Shown: positions 14,395 to 25,610 of the stretch, one piece after another
How the letters are laid out: the number at the start of each line of letters is the position of its first letter
Numbering within the stretch: position 1 is the stretch's first letter
Assembly (NCBI GenBank): GCA_902702965.1
Contig: CACRXP010000008.1
Location: forward strand, 4,591 to 68,590
Source of the DNA: Spirometra erinaceieuropaei
Lineage: Eukaryota > Platyhelminthes > Cestoda > Diphyllobothriidea > Diphyllobothriidae
Length of the DNA: 64,000 nt
Reading direction: 5' to 3'
The notes under the pieces: model-generated
Database searches by the model: none
Told to the model about the DNA's origin: nothing
What the model saw: the letters and a program-made list of their open reading frames with translations, nothing else
Made by a program: the position numbers and the translations under genes

Positions 14395-16350
14395 GAGTGA
14401 TCGACCGTACCTACATACTCGTATCTGGTACGGCTGTGATCATGCCCGATCTAGACGGCCTCAATAATGTCCCGAACTGTACCTTTCCACGCGTGACGTT
14501 CTACTGCAGCATATCTGGACAGTTCAACCCATTCTCATTGCCAACGACGGAGACCGAATACCAAAGGTCTAAGAACCACCTCCGTGTCTTGATGGGCTGT
14601 GTCGAGCCAGGTTTTGAGTTGGCCCCCTCTTGACGCTTCCAATGGGGTAACGGTGCCGGACCGAGTGCAGTAACAACGAGCTCCTGAGTTGGACGACGAA
14701 GAACACATCCAAGCCACTGCAGTCGTCCTTCTTGGATGGCCCGGGTTATCCTTGCGATGTTGTCGCAGCGAGCGCGGACTGTCTCATATGAGACAAAATC
14801 TGTACATTTCACTCGAAGGATGGTCCTCAAGCAGTGATGGTCAAATACCTCCAGTTTTCGCTCGTTTTTCACGCGCACGGCCCAGCATTCACAACCATAG
14901 GGAAGGAAAGACCGGACAGATGCACGGTGTAAGCGGATCTCGGTGGCGATGGAGAGGTGGCGTCGGATACACAGGCATTTTCCAATGCTCGAGCTGACCC
15001 GTCGGGCAGCATCAATTCGGGAGACAATGTCATCCTTAGTCTGACCAATCCCCAGCAGCCTCGCCCCCGAGGTATGTAAACTGCCTGCATCTTCAAGCTG
15101 ACAGCCACCAATCCCGAGATCTTCCTTCTCCTGGTCCGAGATCAAGCTTGAAAACACTTTAGTCTTCCCAGCATTTATGGATAAATCGACCGATTAAGCG
15201 ACCTCGTTCACCCGTCACATAATAACTTGGGACAAGTAAGGTAATACCACTGTCACCCTCGTGCAGGGTCCCCCGAGAATCCAGGTAATATCGTAGTTGA
15301 ACAGGATGGGCGACGTGGTACAACCCTGTCAAACGTCAGACCGAATACCAAACGGTTGGGTAAGACTGATGTGGACTAGGATGCGCGCGGTGGTGGAACA
15401 TCAATAGGCCTTGATCATGGCGATAATTTTTGACGGTACACGATCTAATGCCATTATCCGCCACAGGGATTCACGATAAACGGAATCGACCGCGGCAGCA
15501 AATTCAGCAAAGCAGACGGCCGTCGGTTGCTGGTATCTACGGCGGAATTCGAGAATGCGTCTCAATGTGAGTACCTGGTCCGCACATCCTCGTCCAGCCC
15601 GAAATCTGGATTTGTTAGGCCACGTCCTGGAGTCACGCACAGCCTGAAATCGTCGAAGGAGGACAAAAGCGAGGATCTTCGCAACAACGTTGATGAGGCT
15701 TGTGCCGCGATAGTTCTTGCATCTCGTCTTATCTCCCTTCTTGAGGATAGGCACAAGGATGCCTAAGTACCAGTCATCAGGAGCAACCTCGTCTCTTCAC
15801 AATTTTTACATCACCTCATGGAGATAGGGAGTCAGAATTTAGGCGCAAGACTCGTGGATTTCAGAACAAATACTGTTTTCTCCGAGTGCTTTGCCGTTGA
15901 GTAGATTTCGTATGGCATCGACGACTCCTTCTTCAGAGAGGGAGGGTACGCATGGCACCATATGGTTTGGAGAGGGAAGAAACTCCGCTCCGATTAGTCC
16001 GCAATAAAGTCCCCGTTGTCATCGCGAACAAAGTCGTCCAGTGTCAAAGGCTTACCACTAACGTGGCAGATAAGTTGGTATATTTTCCGAATGTTGCCAG
16101 CGTTCGAGGCCTGCTTCATGGAGTTTGATGTTTCAGCCCAATATTGCGTCCGGCCACCCTTAGCCGACTTTGTCGTCATTTTCCGCAGTTGGCAGAAGGA
16201 ATCGTCATTACGGGACCTGAATTGAGCCGCCTGAGGAGACAACTGCAGGGTAAGTAGTGCGTTCTCGGACGTTCGTTTTTCAATGCAGACGACGGTTTGG
16301 GTTATATTTGTAGATTCATCCGAACTTAAAGCCTCATCGACGGGAAACAT
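14395..16350 (-). pseudogene. Non-LTR (LINE) reverse transcriptase, broken copy 1
   Basis: Read on the minus strand, 16350-15994 is the linker before the polymerase. 15754-15401 is the amino-terminal RT part (KKGDKTRCKNYRGTSLIN, then a DQVLTLRRILEF helix and FAAAVDS, where FAAAFDS is expected). 15157-14501 is the thumb and carboxyl part (YGCECWAV, LEVFDHHCLR). The order is that of an RTE-like or related LINE ORF2, whose RT primes on nicked target DNA. It is interrupted by stops and frameshifts. Against the copy at 37.3-38.7 kb it lacks about 54 bases at roughly 15241-15247, precisely the segment coding the catalytic YxDD box, so it is dead. The endonuclease part was not identified upstream of 16350. 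Confidence 0.85.
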
Positions 16351-16620
16351 TGCCGTTCACAAAAAAGACCTGTGATCAGTATGGTCTTGCTCGGTTGGAG
16401 GGCTGTCTTTAATGATGTATATCTTAAAAAGTGTTTTACTGAGGTACTTTACTGGCAAATATGTCCATCCTCCCACGTTGTTACAACATAAAATCAAGAG
16501 GAAATGCAAGCATTTCTCTCCTTATTCACTGTACTTAAATATATCAATAACTTTTTTCACAAATTATCAAAGTACATTCTCCTATTTTCGCGACATACCA
16601 TATTAGAGGGCGCGGGTACT
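16351..16620. other. Unassigned spacer
   Basis: AT-rich and short; nothing recognised. Confidence 0.4.
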
Positions 16621-16629
16621 AGCTTAAAA

Positions 16630-16705
16630 CCTAGGATCGTGTTTTGCCGCTATTGTTGCACCGCTGTATGACACAGCTGCGAGAGGTTGGCTCATCAGCG
16701 GGCCC
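16630..16705 (-). ncRNA. Decayed H-family hammerhead motif
   Basis: The minus strand retains the core CUGAUGA (16692-16698) and a GCC/GGC start of helix II, but the GAAA box reads AAAA and the cleavage side reads ACGAUCCUAGG, not ACGUGUCUGGGC. Likely inactive. Confidence 0.5.
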
Positions 16706-16965
16706 CCTAGCGTTCCCCATGGGCTTTCTGGTAAATACTCCAAACTGGAAACTGAATCTTTAAAATTTCCTCAGAAATTAGTCGCTCCTGTGGAGTAGAT
16801 CAGTCTATTTTAGCCTTATAGGCTCGGGCTGAAATATGAAATAAATATTTGAGCTGAAGCCCATCAGCCAGAGAGGAGTAACCGCGTAATGTTCATAAAC
16901 TACCAGAAGTACATATATAGATTGCACGATATACCATACTTGAGAGCCCAGAAGAATGGTGGGGG

Positions 16966-17038
16966 GCCCACTAATGAGCTGAACCTCTCGCATCTGTGCC
17001 AAGCATTGGCAGAATGTCGGCGAAACACATGTCTGGGC
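16966..17038 (+). ncRNA. Hammerhead ribozyme motif of the H family (near-canonical)
   Basis: Helix I GCCCA (16966-16970) pairs perfectly with UGGGC (17034-17038). The core is CUAAUGA (16971-16977), one change from CUGAUGA at G5. Helix II GCUGA (16978-16982) pairs with UCGGC (17017-17021) across a 34-nt loop that can form a GCC/GGC hairpin. GAA is at 17022-17024. Helix III ACACAUGU (17025-17032) can pair ACA with UGU. Position 17 is C (17033), giving the favoured GUC triplet. Positions 10.1-11.1 are the canonical G-C pair. The G5 change is expected to abolish cleavage of this copy. The architecture is otherwise textbook. Confidence 0.75.
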
Positions 17039-17252
17039 TTGTAGCTGGCATCTGTACTGTCCGGTATGGTATGTAGTGCAAATTATGAATACGCTACTGG
17101 CTGTCTGCTGGCAGTTTATGAATAATACTAGGTTTGTCTGCTATTGCTGATTGATTCGGCCTAAATTTTCACATAAAATTTCAATCTGAGCCCGTAGGCC
17201 GTAAATAGACTGATTTACTGGAAGTTAGCAATTAATTCCTGGAAAAATTAAG

Positions 17253-18220
17253 TAGTTGCAATTTTGTCTTTTTTATGACCATTTTTGCTATCTTTTCCTA
17301 CTGCTAGACCGCGTGCTAAGATTAGAATTGGACAGGAGATTTGTGATACAAATGGTAAAGTATTGTTTAGGGGATTGACTGTGTGCTCGGCTGTCTTCTA
17401 AATTACGTTTTAGTAGAAGTCAAGCCATGAATAAATGTACCTTAACTGACTCTAACAGATTGACACTACCGTTTGGTAGTTTTGCGGTTACCCTGAAAAC
17501 ATTAGCATGTGCACAAAACATGTCGAGCGTGTTTTGATTCTTATTATTATTGCTCATAAGGCAAAATATGAGGCACATTTCCAAATAAGGATTTTAAAGG
17601 GACCAGTATTCTGGTTTTTTAAAACCAACGTGCTTACTTTCACCACTTCTTGTCTGCTTTGTGCGAATGCAGAAATCACATGCCAGTTTGGAAAGGTTGT
17701 TTTTCAGTACTCTTTCTTGGCCAAATTGGCCTCCTCTACCAATGTGCATATGCAATCTAGGACACTTGTTAATACAGGACACTTTTTCAGCCAAACAGAG
17801 TAGGCTTTTGGTATAACAACTTAGAATCAGAGTCCATAATGAAATAAATCCCTCCCTGAACGCGTCAAGCTAATAAATGTAGTACACACCTACAAAGCCG
17901 GATTTCGGCCATCACGTTTTCCAGAGCTTATTTTTCCACTCTAAGGCGGTCTAAGACGATGTAATTTTCAGGTGAATTTCGCCAAATACCTGTTGGTTTT
18001 TAGGATGCCTATGAGAGAATTGAGTTTCCCCTCCATGGCGTCAGTTGGAAGACGAAAAATAATTTTCATATAAATGTGCATCTGGATAGACCAGCCGGAT
18101 CACCTGGGCATGCGAGTGTTGCAGAAATGCATTTGTGGTTTTACTTGTTTAATTCTGAACTTGCTCTACGTACATATAGATACGTTATTTGCGAAAAGTA
18201 GGAAAATGTATTGGGTTACC
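17253..18220. other. Unassigned spacer
   Basis: No recognised gene or repeat. Confidence 0.4.
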
Positions 18221-18256
18221 TTCCGACGCTTGCATCCTAGCTCGTCGTCAGACGTT
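18221..18256 (-). ncRNA. Penelope-type tail motif with hammerhead-like core
   Basis: The minus strand reads ACGU, CUGACGA (18245-18251), then CGAGCU...AGCGUCG (CGA/UCG and GCU/AGC can pair), then GAA (18221-18223). Homologous sequence lies at 62915-62955 with GGAGC...GUUGC in place of CGAGC...GCGUCG, so the 10.1-11.1 pair switches from C-G to G-C. Penelope-like elements are known to carry such motifs at their ends. No helix III is evident, so this is only a partial hammerhead. Confidence 0.4.
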
Positions 18257-18479
18257 GATTAAGTGTGCTAAAACAGTTAACGTTTCAAACCTGTTTGAAA
18301 AATCGATATCTGTTCGGCGTTTGCGCGTCATTATAGATTGATTGCTCCTCGTTTCTTTCAATTTTCCAGACATATTTGCATAAGGCCTCTAACTCACTGT
18401 GCCAATTGATGCATGAATCATCCGAATGCATGGCTTCGAGAGACTCTCAGCAGACGCCAGAAATGCGAATTCTGTCCGA

Positions 18480-18995
18480 TGCGGAAGTGCCCCCAATACA
18501 CACGATAGCTTGACTGTCGGTTTTGATGATGTCCACCGTTTGCTCCGCAGCAAGGGGAGAGCGCAGACGGTAACTTGCGTGGAAAATTAGTTTATATTGA
18601 TACTAGATTTGGGCAGCATCTGTCGCACACTCTCTTCCTCTCAACCTGGATCTAGTGTCAAGACAGAGTCAAAAGGACTAGCGGCGGGTATGGACGCAGG
18701 TGGCTAGGATGGCCTGAACCCGTACCAAGGCGTGCTGTCACACCCCCTGGTCCACAACAAACATTTGACCAGAAATTTAACCTACAACGACGACAACGAC
18801 ATACAACCAACAACCTACAACAATTGGGTCCGGCCACCCCACCCCGAATGTTTGCATTTGTTATGGCTACGATTTCCCGATAACGCCTACCAGAATCGAT
18901 TGTGGCGCCCGTTTTTGTCCACCACATTTACTGCGTGGCCCGGTTGAGGGGCCCGGTATCTAGTGTATGCATGGCCACGGTCTCCATTCTAAACT
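18480..18995 (+). repeat. Family B dispersed repeat, copy 1
   Basis: A GC-richer repeat. Shared landmarks in order are a gatg-tac-accgt-tgc start, cggtgacttgcg, gcatct-gcgcactctct, gtgtcaagacagagtca, ctggtccacaa and gataacgcctacc. Other copies are at 25.4, 34.0, 34.5, 37.0 (+) and 51.9-52.3, 62.6-62.85 kb (-). It has no recognisable ORF. It may be the 3' UTR of a LINE (5'-truncated copies) or an independent SINE. Confidence 0.7.
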
Positions 18996-19184
18996 GCCAG
19001 TTCATGCTCGTTTGGAGGCGGATATTCCTGTCCAACCACTTTATACGGCATCGTGAGGACCGCACGGAATCTTGTAATCGGCTTCCTCCTTACCAAGATG
19101 GGTTTGAGGGGAAATCCGAAAAGTCAAGCCAATGCAGTTCTTATTACAGTAATCGCATCTTCGTCTACTTAGCTGCTTCCTGGA

Positions 19185-19683
19185 ACTCGTCTATTCACTT
19201 TCTTCAGCAAAAGAATGAGTGTCTTAGGCATGTTTCCCGTGAAATATAATCGACAGGGCAACGGGTTCGTGGCTCACTGGTTAGAGGCGTGGACTTCTAA
19301 CAAACTGGTCGCGAGTTTGAACCTCGGGTGTGTCACACTTCGGGGTTGGGTATGACTGGCCGACAATGGTCAATAAGCCAGAAATGACCATTCCAGTTTC
19401 ACTTATCTTTGTCGGTTATATCATTCTATATACAATCGAATTTTCAAGGACTTCGAAAATCAACAAAATGTTCCTGCTACTTAAATGAACATTTTTGTAG
19501 ACTATAGGTTTTTCATGCAGCCAGAAAGACGTTAGTTTGAAAGCCAGCATGCTGATATACTCGAATTTTTATAGAATTATGCTATAAAATGATTTGTTTC
19601 CCAACCCTACTTAATTAATCTGTTCGAAACATAAACGCGTTTCGGAATTTCGGTTGACATTTCATGGGTTAGCCCACCTACTC
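19185..19683. mobile_element. Solo right arm of a foldback element, split by an S element
   Basis: 19185-19253 plus 19434-19683 match the right arms of the complete copies (gcaaaagaatgag, gaaatataat, then ctacttaa, cttaattaatc, GGTTGACATTTCATGGGTTA, GCCCACCTACTC). The terminal CTG is mutated to CTC before TA. The left arm is missing. Confidence 0.75.
19254..19433 (+). mobile_element. S element inserted in a foldback arm
   Basis: Bounded by ATAATCGA (19246-19253) and ATACAATCGA (19430-19439), an imperfect target duplication. A-box TGGCTCACTGG (19270-19280) and B-box GTTTGAACC (19315-19323). The 3' end reads CTTATCTTTGTCGGTTATATC. The hammerhead segment (19354-19398) keeps GACUGG/CCAGUU and GAAA but has a decayed core (CCGACAA). 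Confidence 0.8.
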
Positions 19684-19689
19684 TATGCT

Positions 19690-19862
19690 AAATGCGATTA
19701 CCGACAAAGATAGGGGAGACCGGGTTGTGTATTTCTCGTCAGCCATCCTTACACAAGCTCGGGTTGGGGACATCTTAGGTTTGAACTCGCGTCTTTTCGG
19801 CTATTATATATTCGTGAATCCCATGCTCTAACTACTGAGCCCCTGGCTCGTTTCGTATCAAT
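19690..19862 (-). mobile_element. S element, diverged copy
   Basis: The minus strand shows a tRNA-like head (A-box-like GGCTCAGTAGTTAGAGC near 19830-19850, B-box GTTCAAACC near 19780) and the family's CTTTGTCGGTAAT end at about 19697-19710. The hammerhead core is lost. It directly abuts the foldback arm. Confidence 0.65.
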
Positions 19863-20139
19863 CGCGATCGTGAATATTAAGCAGTTTCCGGATGCGTTCA
19901 CAGGTCAAGTTACGGAACATGCTCGTCAAACTGTGTTTTGATATTCGACCTCTGTCTTTATCGGTTTTTTTACCTGCCTTTATTACTACTCGCTATACAA
20001 CTGTCTTCGGGGCTTGAGAGCGACCTTAAAATCACCAATGGACGAGCAGAGCCTGTAACCCGATCGGCAACCGAATTTTCAACGTAGATAATATTCAAGG
20101 TCGCAATCTAGAGGACAATGAACCCATGGTTCAATTTTT

Positions 20140-20300
20140 AGAGCTTTGAATTTACTAACACTTAATAGCCGAAAGAACGCAGGTTCGAACCTCAGATGCT
20201 CTCAAACGTGGGGGTGGGTAGGTCTGACTGATGACAGCTAATAGGTTAGAAATGACCATCTCAGCCTCCCTCGCCTTTGCTGGCAATCTGCTTCTGTAAA
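20140..20300 (+). mobile_element. S element (5' part decayed) with good hammerhead segment
   Basis: B-box GGTTCGAACC (20182-20191) is followed by the S body and a CTCGCCTTTGCTGGCAAT end. The A-box half is not convincing. S-like tail fragments also lie upstream at about 19870-20080. Confidence 0.65.
20222..20266 (+). ncRNA. Hammerhead-like motif of the S family, covarying helix I
   Basis: Core CUGAUGA (20228-20234) and GAA (20249-20251) are intact. Helix I is GUCUGA against UCAGCC. Relative to the usual GACUGG/CCAGUC, the pair next to the core changed from G-C to A-U on both strands, a compensatory change, with one mismatch further out. Helix II AGCU-AAUA-GGUU pairs using wobble. Position 17 is C. 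The 10.1-11.1 pair is again C/A. Confidence 0.6.
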
Positions 20301-21579
20301 TAAAAAGCTTTTCCTGAATGACACAATATCTCAGCCTATGTCTGGCTAGGTACTACAATCAGAGTTTCACTACTTGACGTTTGATTTGAAAGTCTTGATG
20401 CTTCATGAATTCATGAATACCTGTTTCCTTCAGAAAATTACTTTCGCTCAAGTATATATAAAAATGGAATGTCTCATGCCTACGCCGGGCCAAACATATT
20501 GTACTAAGAGCTACATGCCTTAAATATGCCATCCTTAGTATAAACAACAAGTAAAATGAAGGAGATAATATAAAAGAACCGAACCATCATAACATGTTTT
20601 TTGATATCTTTGAGGATGCCGGGGAGTTTTAGAAACTCCCAACCAAGTTCGGACGCTTTTAGGAAGAGACTTCTAAACTCATCTAATCTGTTTATGGATG
20701 ATCGTTCGTTCTCCACTGTAACGAACCATTCCGAGAAATAAAGTGACTAGCAATTTCAGTTTCACTCTCAGAATTTTCCTACGCGAGGAGATACTCCAGC
20801 AGATGTGAATCAAAATGAACAGAGGAACGCATAAATTCTCATTATTTCACTCGATATCAAAAAATTAGATCATTGAAATTAACTCAGCAGCAACCAATTG
20901 TTCAGCTGAATGCCGTTTGGCGGAAAATGAGTCACCAGATTGCGTAGGGACTGCCGTTCAAACCGGAAGGAAATACGGTAAGCAGAGAGACCGAGAGGAG
21001 TGTCGCCGTGCAGGAGAACAACGACGCCCTAGATTTTGACTACTGACGAGGAAATAACGCCCACTGCGAACGTGACTATTGGCTTTTAAACGTTCCGGCC
21101 GCCTTCACCTTCGATTGAGGTATTAACTGATCAGCTATTTCCAGGTTGCAATGAAGGCAACAAAAGGATTCACAGTACAGCCCAAAAATCAACAAAATGA
21201 CCGTTCTCTTTATCAGTATATGAGTGTAAACAGGAGGCCTTTCACAGGCGTACTGGTATATGTGTGTTCAAACCTGATAGGCGGTCAGAGTTGTAAATTC
21301 TCGTTGTTAACTAGTGAACCTTGAGGAGGAACCAACTGCAATATCTTGTACACTCACGAGTTTAGAGATTGCAACGCATAGCGGGCTTTTTCTTGTCAAG
21401 CAAAGCCCATCCTAAATAAATGGACTAAGCATAACCTGCATGCCATTCAGTTAAATCTATGAACACATACTACTCAGCGCATTGCGATATACCAAGAACC
21501 GTAAAGACCACCATCTAGTACGGCGGTTGATCATACGCCTAAAAGAGTTAGAAGGTTGAATAATAAAATATTTACTCCT

Positions 21580-21611
<32 letters not shown>

Positions 21612-22399
21612 CCCCTCATCCTCCTCCTTCGCAAGTCAGGCATCAGGCGATGACTGGCCCGTCGTCCCCAAGGCCGTTTTCCGTTTCCATATCTGGTTCG
21701 CTGGTGTTAGGCAGGAAATTTTTTTACGGCGTCATCCACTAGCAGAAAATTCGGAGGAAACGCTTAGATCACAGCCCACCGCCAAATACTTGCGTGGGAT
21801 CGTCCTGAATTCGGCGACGGAGGCGTTCATCTATCCATATGGTACACTAGCCTAATCATCTAGTCAACTGACGTTAGACATTTGTCCTGTCATAGTAACA
21901 CAGTTGGAGATTGTCATCGAGTAGTGGAGACCTATTTGAGGATCAGTGTCCAGCCTGACCTATAACTTCACTTACTTTTCGCAATCAGACTTCACAGACT
22001 CCACTGTCCAATACCTGTGTACGGCATGGGTGACCCGCAGGTAGGCTACCAAATGGGCCTCTTTGACTTGGTGCTTACCCTTGACCGGGAGAATAGTGAG
22101 CCAGTGGAAGTCGACATGCCTTGTGAGGTCTGAAGCAATTTTTTTCATACAGACGAAACACGCGTATATCCGCCTTTGCTTCTGTAAATAATAGTCCTTT
22201 ATGTCACGGTATCCGCTGCTCTAGCACGTCGTACACAGGCCTCTTTTTTCTTCCTTTCTGTGCCTCAAATCTATTCCACCAAACTCTCAACGGGTGCTCT
22301 TCACAGTTCTGCCTCCGCTGTCTCTTGTATCCACAGTAGATCTGCTATCTCAGGAAGTATTGACCGAAATTCCAAATTCCGTTTTTATTTCTAAAAGAT
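20301..22399. other. Unassigned sequence with a TCC-rich simple repeat
   Basis: No gene recognised. About 21571-21626 is a (TCC)n-type tract with interruptions. A short stretch at about 22360-22430 faintly resembles the foldback terminus, probably an ancient fragment. Confidence 0.4.
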
Positions 22400-23040
22400 T
22401 ACTGGAATAGGATTCATGCTGACCCCATTGTGAAAAGCTCGGCGCCTCGGTGGGATTCGAACTCATGAAGCAAGGGGAAGAATTTCGTACAGCTAACGCT
22501 CTAGCCGCCTGGGTTACGTGAGTTTAATTTCATTTGTTTCACGTTTACCCGCCCAGCACACTGTAACGTCTGGAATCCACTAAATCTGATGCAGTAAGCT
22601 GACTGTCCAAACAGAATTTTCTAAGTACTCCACATAGAATCCACCAGATGACTACCAGGTTCACGTAATTCATCGATGTTTTGGCAGATTTGGATAATTA
22701 GTATTGACCCAACTGTGAAAAATTCGGCGCCTTGGTGGGAGTCGAACCCACGAAAGCAAGAGCAGGACTCTAGTACAGCAAAAAATTCTGCTTGGGCAGT
22801 CAGCTTACTGGATAAGATCTGGTGGATTCCAGACGTCGCAGTGTGCTGGGTAGGTAACTTGACCCAAATGGAATTAAGCTCACGTCATCCGGTGGGGCCT
22901 CGCAACTCAGGTGGCTAGGGCGTTGGTTGTACTAGAGCCCTCCCCTTGCGATTAAGTGTTCGAATTCCATCGAGGCGTCGATTTTTCTAAAACTGAGTCT
23001 ATGTGAATTATTTAAAGTCTGCCAAAACATCTATTACATA
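22400..23040. mobile_element. Family T tRNA-like repeats, in inverted and tandem arrangement
   Basis: A second tRNA-derived family. On the minus strand there are two B-box regions, GTTCGAATCC (about 22452-22461) and GTTCGACTCC (about 22739-22748), 287-289 nt apart. The sequence between them is a tail followed by a new head, which suggests a tandem or circularly permuted unit. A plus-strand copy follows (22783-23040) with the same body (cagtcagcttactg, ggtggattccagacg, cagtgtgctggg) and GTTCGAATTCC. Its sequence differs from family S, and I found no hammerhead core in it. Confidence 0.65.
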
Positions 23041-23084
23041 GTATTGTCATATTAATTGTCTTGTCTCATCATGCCAAGATGTTT

Positions 23085-23960
23085 CAGTTAAGTCAGGATG
23101 TCGGCGTTCGAAATAGCCTCATATCGACTTTTTGCATACAATACATTCCGCAAAATAACTACGTAAGCGGCATGAATATTCCACGTTGATTTCTAATGTC
23201 TACATGAATTCAAATATATCTCATTGAGGACATGCGTAAAATATCCTTTTTTGACTTTTTCGGTGGCATATTACGTCCTCTTTAAATTTTTCGCTTGTTG
23301 AAGTAGTCTTCTTTGATTTTGGGATATATTCTCAAATCCCGAAAAACTTTGAACTGGGCCAACCGTTACACTTGCATTTAGAATTACGAAACCACAAATT
23401 TCACGCTTTCCATGCGAGAAAAATCACAAATGTCTATACACTATTCAGAAGAATTCATATAGGGTCGAGAAACGTTAACCATGAAGGCATGCCATGCTTT
23501 CCACTTTGTAAGCTGAATCAATAAGTGTCCTATTGAGGTGCTGCTTAATTAGACACTTCACAGTCTTAAAAAACCTCAAAATTAGAGATTTTTCAAATAT
23601 TGAAAAATGTTATTTCTTCGAGTGTCAAATTTCAGGAAGACGTAGTCTGCAACTGAGTGAGTAAAAGAAGATTACGTTTGCAAGTGTTTTTTACAAAATA
23701 TGTTCGAATTTGCAAGGATATCAAAATAAATGGGGAGAGGTTATGTTACTTAAGTAGTCATTGCTTGTGGACTTTATTCTTTACAAGCCATCGATAGGAA
23801 GCTCCTTCAAAAGCCGGCACCCTGACAAAGCTGGAACATCTTGACATTACAAGGCACGATAATTAACGCAACAATCCTACCTAGGCAGTCCTTTTGAAAT
23901 CAAAATGCATTTTGGAATTTCAGTCCAGATTTCGCGAGGTAGAACAACATCTTACTTAAC
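23085..23960. mobile_element. Decayed foldback element, left end truncated
   Basis: Both arms of the family can be followed (tcaggatgtcggc, taactacgtaagcggcatg on the left; ggcatgc and cttaagtagtcatt, aaagccggcaccctga, ttggaatttcagtccagatttcgcgaggta on the right) with many substitutions. No clean termini or TA duplication remain. Confidence 0.65.
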
Positions 23961-25145
23961 TTTACAGTGACTTAAAATCCTGTTAGTAAGAAAAAGGTGA
24001 CAGGCGGAATTCGTTCGCAAAGTCGGTTGCGGTTTTTTCAACTCACCTCGTCCTACAAGCCGCAAGTGCAAACAGAATTCATAATTCAGGCGGCGCAAGT
24101 TTAACAGCTCTGAAACGACGCAGGTATTTTTTTTAAAGAAAAGAATGTAGTTTTGAGATGAGGCGTACTAACGGCCGTCCATTTGATAATTTAGAAAACG
24201 ACTGCACTGTCTAACGAACCCATGATCATAACCAAGCGGCATTTTATATCAGACAATGTAACATTCCCCTTTGATAATTCCGCTTATATTGAAAAGTGGA
24301 AATCTAATTTAAAGCAGAAAACGATTTGGGCGTTCACGGTAAAAGCGACAGTTAGTTTTTTGAAAGAATCCAACACCTCACATCCGAACTTTAGCAATCA
24401 TCCATTGGAGAATTCTTGGAGCGTGGAACCATCAGAAACTGCGATCAGTTTGTTTTTCAACCGAAAAAACGCGCCGTCTTAGTTAATGCTGGAAAATAAC
24501 GCATTAGCGTATTTACAAAAATGTTCCTTTGAACTTACTGTCCATCGGTTTCTAAAGCGAGGGAAACATCCTATTCGGAGTGAAGGTACCTTCTGATTAA
24601 TGCAGTTTATCCTTAGCAAGAAAGAGTACACATCTGATTTTGACTCAAGATGCGCAGAAAAATAACTTCATGATTTTCGTCCACATTCCCTTTTTCAAAC
24701 AAGAAATGACATTTGACGTTTAAGATTCATAAGACCTAGTTCGTATTATCCGCCGTAGATTCTAATTAAACAAAGCAAGGGAATGGAATTAAAATTCAGG
24801 TGCCACGCGTAATGCCTCATAATCCATTTCTGAGAGTTTTCATGGAAAAAATGACGTTCTTTGGTTCGTGATTATCAATTCGATTTTATGAGGCTTAAAT
24901 ATTCACAGTAACTTTGATCCTTCAGATTTATCCCATCAACTTTTCAATTTAAATTTCTCGTTTCGGCTGCAAATTTCAGTGTATTCGCATAGGAAGGTAA
25001 TATCGTAAAATTAGCCTTGTTTTTATTTTAGGAATATCTATCGTGTTGCTTTTACACACAGATGGAATATTTGCTTTGGGGACAGATGATTACATCGACA
25101 GGCTTAACTACCTACATGATTTTTTTTTTATGGAAAAGATACATT
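23961..25145. other. Unassigned spacer
   Basis: AT-rich, no recognised gene. A frame at 24222-24482 (+) has no motif I know. Confidence 0.4.
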
Positions 25146-25149
25146 CATC

Positions 25150-25320
25150 GATCAGGTTACGGAACGTGCTCATTCCGCTGTGTCTTAGTGCTCAGTCTAG
25201 AGTCCTTTCGGTCAACCGCATAGAGACTTGTAGCAGGGAGTGCGTAAGGCTGGCTGACGACTGTCAGTAGGTCAGAAACAGCCATCTCGGCCTTCTTGGC
25301 CTTTTTTTGGAACCAGCTCA
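25150..25320 (+). mobile_element. S-element fragment with hammerhead segment
   Basis: An S-tail-like stretch (ggttacggaacgtgctcattcc, 25160-25180) is followed by a hammerhead segment at 25246-25294. The tRNA-like head is degraded. The end reads CTTCTTGGCCTTT. Confidence 0.5.
25246..25294 (+). ncRNA. Hammerhead-like motif with rewritten helix I
   Basis: Core CUGACGA (25254-25260) and GAAA (25275-25278) are intact. Helix I is AAGGCUGG (25246-25253) with UCGGCCUU (25287-25294), eight pairs including two wobbles. An A-U pair of the common form is replaced by G-C on both strands. Helices II and III are poor, so the copy is probably partly decayed. Confidence 0.5.
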
Positions 25321-25364
25321 TGTACATAAAGACAGTTCGTTCGTGGTTACGGATGTTGTTCTCC

Positions 25365-25610
25365 GTGTGCCCACTTCAGTGCGGGCGTAGGGACGGTGAC
25401 TTGCGCCCCATATATCGCACTCACTCCTTCCCCGCCTTCCTGGACACTGTCTCAGGACAAAGTCCGGAAGATCGTGGGGTGGGATCCGACACAGGGCAGT
25501 TCGCGCGGATTGAGCGTGCACCTAGGCGTACCTCCACCGCGTCATTTGTTATGGGTGCGCAGCCCAATAACACCTGCCGGATCCTGATCTGCCTACACTG
25601 TTGGTCCATC
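25365..25610 (+). repeat. Family B repeat, copy 2
   Basis: Shares ggtgacttgcg, cgcactcact, ctggacactgtctcaggacaaagtc and an ataacacctgccgga-ttggtcc end with the other B copies. Open frames in it are shadows. Confidence 0.6.

Larger units (their letters stand above)
16630..17252. repeat. Inverted pair of H-family (hammerhead-bearing) repeats
   Basis: The left half carries an H motif on the minus strand (about 16630-16705) and the right half one on the plus strand (16966-17038). Flanking sequences are mirrored too: 16757-16855 (ttcctcagaaattag, agtctattt, gctcgggctgaaa) pairs with 17163-17252. Related sequence, in direct rather than inverted arrangement, occurs at 57.3-57.8 kb. No protein-coding potential is seen. 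An A/B-box pol III promoter was not identified for this family. Confidence 0.75.

Noticed and set aside
19690..19862. Functional hammerhead in this S copy
   Set aside because: The core and GAAA are lost. The same applies to the copies at 13.7, 43.3 and 48.1 kb.
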